Below are positions 20,590-29,604 of a DNA stretch of 64,000 nucleotides, one piece after another; position 1 is the stretch's first letter, and every line of letters begins with the position of its first letter. Source of the DNA: Schistocephalus solidus (Eukaryota; Platyhelminthes; Cestoda; Diphyllobothriidea; Diphyllobothriidae). A program made the position numbers and the translations under genes. Below the pieces are notes generated by a model that searched no databases, was not told where the DNA came from, and saw nothing but the letters and a program-made list of their open reading frames with translations. The stretch covers positions 62,001 through 126,000 of the forward strand of contig WEDG01000449.1 in the NCBI GenBank assembly GCA_017591395.1, given 5' to 3'.

Positions 20590-21830
20590 GGTCATTTCAC
20601 AGAGGGAACACTTGGTATTTACCAATTATCAGCCAAAGATCTTGGCTTGCTTTGTCGACGACACTTTTATCATTGTCAGAACATCTGCCATTGAGCACCT
20701 TAAGGAATAAGTGAAGTCGATTGACCTGACTATTCAATTCATGGTGGAAGCTGCAAGAAAAACCAATTTCCTTTCCTCTATGTCCTGGTGAGCAGCTGGA
20801 TTACTGCAGCCTACCATCTTGAGAAAGGCCACCGGCAAAATCAAACACTGCACTTCAACAACAATTACACTGCGTCTCACAGAGGTAGCTCTGTACGGAC
20901 TCTACTCCACAGATTTGAAACATCTTGGAGAACAACACCAGAACGAGAGTACATTAACGACCTCGTCTGAGCTTTTGGATACTATTGCTACTTAAGTAAA
21001 CAAAAGAAGTGTCGCATGACGAGACGATGGTTATAAAAACAAAAACCCACGGTCTGGAGGGCCAAATCCTACATAAAACGATTCTCCAAGGCAGTCACTC
21101 GACTGTCACAACCCACCGGAGTACGTATAGCCCATCAATGCCAGCCGACAGTTCGTCGTCCTTTGATGCAACCCTAGGAGAGACTGCCCCAGCCGAAACC
21201 TCGGCAGTTGTCTACCAAATATGTTGCAATGATTGGGACTGCAACTACATTGAGGAAACTGGGCGAAAATAAGTGACCTGCCTGCATCAGCACAAACAAG
21301 CACCTCGGAGTCATGAGCGAAACGCAAAGCTTGCAATCAATATTGGAGAAATTGGATATTGGATATTAAAGGAGCGAAACAAACTTGGGCCGGGGCACGT
21401 TAAAAGCAGAACGACTCACGCCTCATGCAGATCCCGAATCTAGAAACAGGCATCTAGACCTTCCTGCGCCTTATTAGCTTCCGAATCACTAGATACCTAA
21501 TGACCAGGACAAGATTGTTATACCGAACCTTAGAAATGAAAGTAAACTCGGCCCCGTTACGAACCGACCCGAAGAGAAGACATTCTCAATGGAGGTGAAG
21601 ATGCGTAAGGCCAGCGCCCGTCAGGCCACACAAACATCCTTAAAAACACTGAGACGGTGAAAGAGGAAAAAAATGAGCAGTCCAGACCCGACTACATCAG
21701 TCAGTCATTTAAATTTCTCCTCAATTTTCTGCCAGAAACGCATAGAGAATGGAGTACTGACCAAGTTATTTGAAACGTCAGCAAAAATACGAATCTGTTT
21801 CGGTAAGCAACTTCAGTTTCTCAAATAGAG
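20590..21830 (+). mobile_element. Penelope-like element A, 5' truncated and frameshifted
   Basis: The reading starts in the RT palm: the CFVDDTF active-site box at 20648-20668, an in-frame stop at 20708-20710, then the thumb (frame at 20788-20970, with SSVRTLLHRFETSW) and, after frameshifts, a GIY-YIG block at about 21205-21270 (VVYQICCNDWDCNYIEETGRK). The usual YxGET reads YIEET, so the glycine is lost. A terminal region with a hammerhead remnant follows at 21756-21781. PLEs encode RT fused to a GIY-YIG nuclease; this copy cannot make it. The order of domains supports the call strongly. Confidence 0.85.
21756..21781 (+). ncRNA. Hammerhead-like remnant in PLE A terminal repeat
   Basis: CTGA, a shortened stem II region, then GAAACGTCAG. 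The 3' half matches the other PLE copies; the 5' half of the core and stem II are deleted. It is read as a dead ribozyme motif. Confidence 0.45.
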
Positions 21831-23379
21831 ATGTACTTGATGACAGAAGTAGAAGCTTCAGCACAACGCCAACTATCAGAGGGTTTAAACAGTTACAGCT
21901 ACTGGGAAACATTTTAATTCCACAACAGCATTGCATAGAAAATAAAACAAGTTTCCGTAGATTTCTTCATAATTTGCTTTATCTTCGCTGTCGTTGTCTG
22001 TCTTTTCCGTTAACGTGTGTTGTGGCCCTGTTTCGTTCTGGTCTGGATGCGTAGGACAGTCAGCCTCAGAGCATGGTTTGGATAGCTCGTCAGTTGCCCT
22101 GACAGATGTGTTGACTTTGAGGTCACTTCCGGTAGACCTCACTTTTATCCTGGTTAAATTCTCCACGGCCACCCTACCCGTCTATCAGTGGTGATAATGG
22201 CGAAAGTCCTGGCAAGCCACTGGTTGCTCACGGCGCTTCTTAAGCGAATTGGCATCTATAAACGCCTTCTTTACTAGCAGTCGTTTGGGTTTCAGCCTGA
22301 CTCTGCTTTAAGCAGTTACTCTTCAGCAGTCAAAGACACGAAATACACAACAGTGTTGGTTTTCCGTTCGAGTCTTCAAATCTCATGTGTGTGTTCATCG
22401 GAGAGTCTTGGTAGCATCTCTGAGCCTTGAACAGGTTTTTAGAGCTGGTGTGGACAACGCCACTGCAACTGGAATGATTTCCAAAAGAGAAGCCGTGTCT
22501 CTCAGTTGTATCTTGTGTTTGCGATCTGTAAACGTGAAATGACCTTGACAAGTGAAATAATATGGTCCCAAATGTTTGGAATGACAGACGGTAAACGTAA
22601 TTGTGTCAAAGAAATCCTCTTTCTCTCAGTTTTTTTGTACTGAGAAAAAGCTTCGCCCAACCGTGCCTAATAACTATAGGGGTATCTCACAGTGTGACAA
22701 CAAAAACAGTTATAGAAAGTAAATTTTTAAGTTGTTAATACATTCAAGCAACATATTCTCACAGGTGGACATTTAATAATGACTGAAGAATATCATTGTC
22801 AACTGCAAGTCAGCTCATCCTAGATGTTCATGGAATTGTTAGTCGTGCTGGAGAGCCTTGGTAGTTTCTCGATCGTGCCTTTGTAAAACGCACAAAACAG
22901 TAGACAGCCTGCATGAGGTCTGTCAGTTGATATTCGCTATTTATGTTGCGTTAACAATAACGGTTATATTTTATGCGTACGCCTAAACACCTAACTCATG
23001 AAGAAGAAATCAAACACTAGTTCTTACTTAATATGGGTGGTCTTCGAGCGACTTTCAAAACATTCAACGTCTCGCATATGAAAATTATCTTTTGCAAATG
23101 GTGTGCGTGTGTGAGCGAAAAAGCGGCAAGATTCAAAGGCTTCCCTGAAATTGAAATTTCAATCTTCAGGCTTCAGAGTGTTCTTCAGTACATTCAGCTA
23201 GGCAGCGCTTGTGGAGTCAGTTTAAGGCAACGGACTTAGCATTGTCTGCAAGAAATAAACTCATTTTGACCCGTTCCGCAGAACACAGTAACATTTTAAC
23301 TCAGAGAAAACACCGCACTTCCGAGTCCCTTAAATAACTTATTGGTAAGGACTGCTTATATGACCCACTTAATAGGACA
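21831..23379. other. No gene recognised
   Basis: Two GGAGAG-CTTGGTAG-TCTC blocks (near 22398-22420 and 22850-22872) may be a diverged short repeat. The overlapping frames of about 95 codons on both strands at 21885-22172 show no motif. Confidence 0.45.
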
Positions 23380-23618
23380 GAGGAATAGGAACGCCTATCT
23401 ATGTCGTAAAATTTGCATAATTTCAGGAATGGTGAATATTCCCCTTTTCTAACCCTAACAACAGCCTTACAGTTAACCTAAATTGTTACCTTAATGCCAA
23501 ACCGTAAATTGAACCCCACCTCAACTTAACGCTGCATTTAACTTTAACCTTAAACCAAACTCGACTTTCCCTTGATTTTGGTGCAAAGATACCAGCATTG
23601 CGGGCGGTTCCTGTTCTC
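23380..23618. repeat. R2 element, 239 bp, inverted ends and telomere-like interior
   Basis: The left end is GAGGAATAGGAACGCC (23380-23395). The right end is GGGCGGTTCCTGTTCTC (23602-23618), its near inverse. The interior has CTAACCCTAAC and looser TTAACCTAA-type units. The right end is preceded by CAGCATTGCG, also found inside the left end of the 60.9 kb copy. No clear target-site duplication was found. It lies immediately upstream of a PLE fragment. Confidence 0.65.
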
Positions 23619-23635
23619 ATTTTAAGCCGTCCTTA

Positions 23636-24005
23636 ACCAGTTTTAAAGTTTCACGAGGTCAAAATCCTCGCAAGTGTCCATAAGTGTGAGCCACGAGCTG
23701 CTCGAAACATGGTACTCAGGCCCACAGTCCATCAACAAGTGCAATGACCTCCCGTTCCCATATTCTGGACTGAAGCATCGCCCGGGCAGTGGTATGAGTC
23801 AAGTGGGAAGAGCGCGTGTGACCATCACCTCCAATGACAGTGAGTGAAATTTCCGGGTCAATATCACGCCAACATCCAAAATAGATGATGAAATCACGGC
23901 TATTATCGACTCAGACACGGACGGCCAAGCCATCATCGCATCGATTAGATCACCAGCGGTGATCGAGAGAGCTGCTTATTGTAGTACACATGTGATCGCG
24001 TGAAC
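23636..24005 (+). pseudogene. PLE C fragment: end of GIY-YIG protein
   Basis: LKFHEVKILA, then, after a frameshift, SHELLETWYSGPQSINKCND, matches the conserved C-terminal segment seen in PLE D (KLEKAEILARGENHVSR) and in known flatworm PLE proteins. A stop follows at about 23847. The end of the fragment, GTACACATGTGATCGCGTG, is matched at 51355-51373 in another PLE remnant. 5' truncated; it starts about 20 bases after the R2 copy. Confidence 0.75.
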
Positions 24006-24018
24006 ACTATATATATAC

Positions 24019-24360
24019 ATTAATGTTCCTTAAGCAGATCAGTGAGCCACACACTATCATCAAATACCCGATCGCACCTGACAAAACAACGAGCCCTTGG
24101 CTCAATGGTAGAGCGTTCGACTCAATTACCAAAGGTCACGGGTTCGAATCCCAGGTGTGCCACACTTGGGATTGGGTATGACTGGCTGATGATGGCTAAT
24201 AAGCCAGAAATGGCCATTCCGGTCTCCCTTGTCTTTGTCGGTTCCACGTTATCAACATATGCTACATGTCGCTATGCGACCGCCTGCGAGGGCTCTAGTC
24301 TGAGCTCCAGGGCACAACGGAACATAAATGTTCCTTAAGCAGATCGGTGAGCCACACACT

Positions 24361-24363
<3 letters not shown>
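24019..24363 (+). mobile_element. tRNA-headed SINE, copy A, with embedded hammerhead
   Basis: Order: a leader (24019-24090), a tRNA-like head with an A box (TGGCTCAATGG, 24098-24108) and a B box (GGTTCGAATCC, 24141-24151), a body holding a hammerhead motif (24180-24224), and a tail. The tail repeats the first 40 bases of the leader almost exactly (24021-24061 against 24326-24363). An (AT)n run follows. Pol III transcription from the internal promoter is expected for this class. The head cannot be a working tRNA, as no acceptor stem pairs. Related copies: 54893-55300 (+), 38143-37975 (-), 48800-48700 (-). The 98-codon frame across it is a chance frame. Confidence 0.82.
24180..24224 (+). ncRNA. 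Hammerhead ribozyme motif in SINE A
   Basis: Stem I GACTGG (24180-24185) pairs with CCGGTC (24219-24224), six pairs with one G-U. The core is CTGATGA (24186-24192). Stem II TGGCT (24193-24197), loop AATA, AGCCA (24202-24206), five pairs. GAAA (24207-24210) follows. Stem III is the palindrome ATGGCCAT (24210-24217), which has no loop and so would favour a dimer. The cleavage base is T24218. All conserved core positions of the hammerhead family are present; the first stem II pair is U-A rather than the common G-C. Activity is not shown. Schistosome Sm-alpha SINE-like repeats are known to carry hammerheads, which makes the reading plausible. Confidence 0.7.

Positions 24364-24429
<66 letters not shown>
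24364..24429. repeat. (AT)n microsatellite between SINE A and PLE B
   Basis: A perfect TA run of about 66 bases. It touches the 3' end of SINE A and lies 9 bases from the end of the PLE B open frame. It also produces a meaningless poly-Tyr/Ile frame. Confidence 0.95.
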
Positions 24430-24432
<3 letters not shown>

Positions 24433-24437
24433 GCTCA

Positions 24438-25497
24438 TCATCCCCCGAAGAAGACGAAGAAGAAGGGACGAGTTCGTGGACTGGAATGTATTTTGACTGA
24501 CGTATTGGAAACCCCCTCGTTTCCATCATCAGCTTTCTGTGGTTCTGCTTGTCTTGACGTTTTCAACCTTGACGCCTGCCTGGTATTATATCCCTGCTCG
24601 GAGTATGAACTTTGATCTCCCTGTTTGCTGCTGATCAGGTTTAATCTCTCCCCTCGCGTGACATAAGTACCTGTTGCTGCCGTCGTATTTGTTGGCAAGT
24701 CAGCATGAATTGTGGCCTGTCCCTCGTCAGCCAACGGACTGATCAGTCGTTGACGGCCGCGTGAGTTAATTTCAGCCTCGTGGGCGTGGTGGTGAGTTGG
24801 TTTTCCACGCCGGTTATGTGGCCTCCGGCCGGCTCCTCTCTTCTTTTTCTCTACTGTCCGTTGTCTGCCATGCTTGGTTTTGCTTAACTGTCCCATTGGC
24901 CCTGCCCGAACTGACTCGAGCCTTTTGCGTATCGCCTGGTAGGCGGGATGCAAGTCTATGGCTCTGTTAAGTGTGCCCGTCGAGGACCAACTTTCGAGCA
25001 GCAGTCTGGCCATCTTATAGTTGGCTCGGCCGATTACCCTCGTTTTATCAAAGGCGAAACTGTGGTTCTTCTGTTGTATGTGGCCATAGACCATAGACAG
25101 CTTGTCCTTACGGTTGAGTGCAAACTGGTGTTCATGCAATCTTGTACCAAGGCGTTTGCCCGTTTCACCAAAATACCTCGCATCACAACTTTGGAATAGT
25201 ATGCTGTAAACTACTGCTGATTGCTCTGTCATTGGTAGCGGTTTTTTGGGCCTCATTATGCGCTGTCTGATTGTTGATCCAGGCTTATGAGCCACACCGA
25301 TCCCGAAAGGTTTTAGGATTCTTGCCGTCACCTCTGATACGTTCTTCACATAAGGGATTGCGAGCCAGAACTTCGGGTCTTCTCCTTTCGATCTCTCATG
25401 GTTGGGCTTCCTAAGACACTTGCGTATAAAGGGCTTCGGATAACCGTTGGCTTCAAATAGGGCCAATAAACGTCTTGCTCCAGTGATCGCACTATTG
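24438..25497 (-). CDS. Penelope-like element B: RT thumb plus GIY-YIG endonuclease, 5' truncated
   Basis: The longest open frame of the window, about 350 codons, open from a stop at 25497 with no natural start. Counting from the TTG codon at 25466: the RT thumb end (EANGYPKPFIRKCL, residues 5-18), PYVKNVSEVTARILKPFGIG (38-57), then the GIY-YIG core (VVYSILFQSC 85-94, YFGETGKRLGTRLHEH 98-113). The first cysteine of the usual pair before the core is replaced by Phe. A basic, His-rich tail follows (about residues 195-240). The C-terminal codons overlap a hammerhead remnant. PLE proteins prime at nicked or open ends and insert cDNA; the RT palm is absent here. The long open frame suggests a fairly recent insertion. 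Confidence 0.85.
24497..24532 (-). ncRNA. Hammerhead-like motif at the PLE B 3' end
   Basis: Minus strand: CTGATGA, stem II TGGAAAC / GTTTCCA (seven pairs, loop of about 5-6), then AATACGTCAG where GAAACGTCAG is found in sister copies. The core after stem II is therefore damaged. It is translated in frame as KADDGNEGVSNTSVK, so coding sequence and ribozyme overlap. Confidence 0.5.
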
Positions 25498-25545
25498 CCT
25501 CATGAATTGCTTCCTGTAACTCGAGTGTTCGATTCTGTCAGGCAT
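25455..25545 (+). repeat. PLE terminal-repeat segment, inverted relative to PLE B
   Basis: GCCAATAAACGTCTTG and GAATTGCTTCCTG match 51466-51525 (plus) and, over the first half, 46460-46490 (plus), both just after PLE hammerhead motifs. Here the segment lies at the truncated 5' end of PLE B but in the opposite direction. Partial inverted flanking copies are known for Penelope-type insertions. Confidence 0.6.
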
Positions 25546-25639
25546 CCTTAACGTCTAATCTACTTTTTTCTTGTCCTGATTCTAGACACCGTTATTTGCC
25601 TCCTCTTATAGCTTAGATGTGATTGGCTGCCAACTGGTC

Positions 25640-25860
25640 CATTATGCGCGGACCAGGTTGTGTTTGACACGCGATGACGGGTTGTATAGCTTTGCTAGCC
25701 ATTGCACCCAAACCCGGTTCCTGTCATCGTGACTCTGGTTGCCACCCGGTCTAGGGGGTTGAGAGAGAAGAGAGTGCCGTAGATGCTGCACAAGTCTGCT
25801 ATCATTATAAAACAAGTCAGCATCCTGCACCCAAACACTCTGACACACATTGTGAACATA
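25640..25860 (+). repeat. Dispersed repeat R1, copy 2
   Basis: TGACTCTGGTTGCCACCCGGTC and GTAGATGCTGCACAAGTCTG are recognisable against the 15.0 kb and 59.2 kb copies. Only the core is shared; the flanks differ. Confidence 0.55.
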
Positions 25861-28800
25861 GTTTTTCGCCACATTCGAGCTGACCTTCAGCCATCTCATA
25901 AAGTTGTTTGTTTCGCCGCCTCTATGCAGAGAAATTGCCTGTGCCAGTTTGTCATCTTATTTCTGAAGTAACTGCGATATTAAGAGGGTGAGGAAATGTA
26001 CACAGAAATGCTTTTATTTCGGGTCTGGAGTTTCACTTGCCAGGTCTGACTCTACTGTCGGGGAGTGGCTGATCAATTGCAGCGTCCGGATTAAAGAATG
26101 CCTGTTCGAAGTTCTTCGCATAAAATCCAAAGCAGATCCTCAGCGCAGGCTTTGAATTACCCATAATCCAAATGCTTTACTTGGCACTTCTCAGAAGAGC
26201 TCACTCTTCCAAGATAACAGCAGCTAGATCAGAAAGCCAGTCAACATAACGATCATTAGACAACCATAACCAATGCGGCTATTTTGTGCTGTGCTCATCG
26301 CCTAGGCCGGCGAAATCGATTTTGCAGTGATTAAATTCTTGGAAGCCTTGGTGGCAGTGAATACCAGCTGCGACATAAAGCTGCAATAGTCAAGGCTGTT
26401 TTCTGCGTGTTCGGAAATTTATTGCTTACTATTCTGAGTTATCCCAACCACCAGAACTATAGCCAAACGGTATCTGAAGCTATGAATTCTGGAGTGTTCT
26501 TTGAAGATGGAGGCGCTGACTAGTCACGCGCCTTTTGATTTTAGGGAGTGAGGTGGGTCCGTGATCACTCGACCAATTAGAAATTACTCGCCCGCTTAAT
26601 GTTATTCGTAACCCTGGCGCAAGCCTGTAGTTTCCAGATTTCGTTTGTTGGCACAATACCACTATAAAAATACTCTGGGATCCACTTGTTGAAAATTAAC
26701 GAAAATTGCAAAATAGGTCTGGATATACACACCAGAGCAAAAGGGGTATCAACTATCGATTGTAGCTTTTTTGCTCTATACGAAAAAATGTTTATCATTA
26801 AAGAAGCTTAAAAATACGTTAATGTATGCCTTTCGCCTGTGGCCCTTAAATCCTTGTTCAGGGGTAAAGACAAAAGTAAATCATAACAACACTGCTTTTT
26901 GAAGAATGGCATAAGTAAACTTGGATTTAGAAATTATATTTTCAGTTGTGTAAGATGACACGTTTCAGTAATTTTTCACACTTCTCAGCAGTTTTATTCA
27001 CGCATCATTTTAAAAGTCACACATTCGCTACTTTTATCACTATGCGCAAAAATCATAAAAATATGAAAATCTGGGGACATACTCGAAATGATTTCATGCG
27101 ATGTAGAAGCGATAAAACCTATTTTTACAGAGTATAAAAATCACATTTCTGGGCCTGATATTTACAACGGTCAAATAGTTTTATTTTGGGCATTATGCAG
27201 CTGACAAGCTGTAAGGATCTTAAAAAAATAGTATCATAAGGAATTCACTTGCTAAGTCACCAGATACTTACTAAACACAAAGCAATTTCTTGATTTCTCG
27301 TACTCCTCAGCGAGCCGTGAACCGATTCTCTTGCAGAGAGAAATGAACTTAAAGTATCTGGTCAGTGCGTATTTAAGTCGGACACTGTGCAATTTGAAAT
27401 ACGAGCTCACATTCTTATGATTGTCAGCGTGAATATTTAAACGCTATGCCTTTTATAAATTTATTCACGTCCGTAAGTCTATAGTAACAGGATTGTTTTT
27501 CGCAAGTAAACCCGGGTTTTTACGACCAAAATACGCATCTGTCATAGTTTTATCGGTATATCCCTCGGAGCCAAACCCTTGACTCACAATTTATTCCCAT
27601 CAAGATCGCATCTCTTTTAACATGCAAATTTCTACTGTCCACTAATAAGCTTTAACTATACGCTATTTCGTAGGAAATTTGTGCTGCATCCTTTCTGTAT
27701 CTTATAAAATGCACGGGTGCAGAGAAAACAGATAAGGAGCGCAGTAATTGATAGGAAGGTAACCATTTAAGATGAAATATGCCTAGATGTTGAGAAAAAT
27801 ATCATATTGTGAACTTGCCTGCGGTCGTATATCAAACTCCATATCTCGAAGTCATAGCTTAACGTTCAAGGCTACTAAGTGCATGGTTGGATCCTGAGGG
27901 CTTCATTCATATCGCAACTTGATACATCATTTGTTTTAGGTAACGACAATAAACAAGATAAAGTTCCGGACTGGTTCGCATGAAATGGTAGAGTATTTAT
28001 CGTGAGCGTCTCTGAAAGATTTGCGATTGTTTTCGACCTTATAGGCACCGAAAGCACAAGGTAGGCCATTAACTCCTTGACAAATAGGCATTTCTCATGA
28101 AGCTTTTGATAAATTACTGAAAATGTGACATTTCAATCTTTATTATACATTTTAACCAGTTAACTTTAAACTCGAAATAAATGCGGATACATCGAAAATT
28201 AGGACATTTCAAATTACGACCAAATTCACCAAATGCAAACTTCGTCTGGATTGGCGATGTTTTTCCTTTCGATAGGGTAAAACACATGTTTGAGTGTTCA
28301 ATCTTTTTCGCACCCCGGAAATCCAGTCACATGTCGACGAAGTTAAAACGTCTGACAGGGCTACACAGATAAAATCGGTTTTACCAGTTGTAAGCCCTTA
28401 ATGGCATAACAAATTTCCCCGGGAAAAAAGTAAATAGCCGAAAAAAGTCAACTGCGACTCGGAGTTTCGGTGCAACGAACAGCTGGTGTGTGCAGCTGTG
28501 CCTATTGAGAGTCTGCGCAATTTGTTGTCCCCGTTCTCCTTTCGTCTTCTTATGTCCCACTTTCCTATCTCACCTGTTCCCCCCTTCCGAATCAGACTTA
28601 TTTTCCCCAAAGTACGCAAATTAGACAAGTCGACCAGAGGAATTCCTGTGCTAGTTAACGAAAACAACGTAGCTACTACGCAAGGCAGCATTAAATGTTT
28701 AGAATAAATTGCCCGAAAGTAAATTTACAAAATGTCAACTGAATATGAAATTTGCGGATTGTATCTTGCGCCTAGAATATTCAAACGGCAGGCATAAATT

Positions 28801-29399
28801 GGTATTGTAGTCAACAGGCGAGCAGTAGTTGATAGACTTCTGCAGACCTCTACGACGAGATGAGTAAAATTAGGTTATGTATCCCAGTGTCCCTTGTGAG
28901 GATGATATTCTCAGCGAGTCCTCAGTGCAGCAATCTACCTTCAGGTCAAGCAGTCGTGGTTTACGTGATGGACATTATGAGTGGTCGTGAAGTTCATTTG
29001 TCAGTTCCCAGTCTACCGGCTGCAATAAAAAGATATCATTCAGGATGGTGCGAGCGTTCAGCTAGCAGTCGGCTGAATCAGCGAGGTGTGCATGATGTTT
29101 GTGTTGCTCGTGCATATGATACATACGCCACGTAGATGGTTTTACAGAGATGAAAATTTTAAAGGTAGAAGCTTCGCCCATGCTTCTCCTTCATAATTTG
29201 GCCTTGGGTTTGATTTGTTTTCGAAGGGAATTAAGCCAGAGATCTTGTCAGCGCCTTCGCTGAGAACAGTAGATGAGATATCTCACGAAACGTGAACTGC
29301 GATTAGGTATAGTGGTTCGGTTAAAAGAGATTGCTTGGGTGTGATAATGATGTAAATTGACAAGCAGAATAAACTGCAGCATATCGAAAAATATTTCGT
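25861..29399. other. No gene recognised
   Basis: Short motif-free frames only. The open frames on both strands at 28398-28707 (97 and 73 codons) and the 91-codon frame at 28860-29135 show no recognisable family. Confidence 0.45.
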
Positions 29400-29515
29400 T
29401 AGAATTATGTACATCTTGAGAAGAGGTCAATGCGATCGCTGGGATATGAGCTTTATACTTCTGACGTTTCAGATTCCAACTTGAACCCATCATCAAAGAC
29501 AGTATCAGACACTGG
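29400..29515 (-). repeat. Solo PLE terminal repeat with hammerhead motif
   Basis: On the minus strand the hammerhead motif is followed by a TATAAAGCTC block and CCCAGCGATCGCATT, matching the stretch after the 46.4 kb and 51.4 kb motifs (TTCAGCGATCGC, CCAGGGATTGCAT). No PLE coding sequence is adjacent, so this is a solo or strongly truncated insertion. Confidence 0.6.
29455..29505 (-). ncRNA. Hammerhead-like motif, best folded PLE copy
   Basis: Minus strand: stem I ATACT-G-TCT pairs with AGA-AGTAT (eight pairs, one bulged G). The core reads TTGATGA (the first C is changed to T). Stem II GGGTTC / GAATCT gives six pairs including two G-U. GAAA and the palindromic ACGT follow, with C as the cleavage base. 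The C-to-T core change would be expected to abolish cutting. Confidence 0.55.
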
Positions 29516-29568
29516 ACCTATCTGACAATGTAAATTCTTCCTAATTGCCTACAAAACTTAACTCACCA

Positions 29569-29604
29569 TAAATAAATGCTGATACGTAAATAAATGCTGA
29601 TACA
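29569..29604. repeat. Tandem 18-bp duplication
   Basis: TAAATAAATGCTGATACG occurs twice in a row, with the second copy differing only at its last base. Seen directly. Confidence 0.85.

Noticed and set aside
20371..20625. 84-codon minus-strand frame
   Set aside because: It runs antisense to the region just upstream of PLE A and shows no motif.
24090..24160. A functional tRNA gene
   Set aside because: Good A and B boxes but no paired acceptor stem, and the head belongs to a dispersed family with a shared body and tail.
24328..24615. Frame with a long Ile-Tyr run
   Set aside because: A direct reading of the (AT)n microsatellite, antisense to PLE B.
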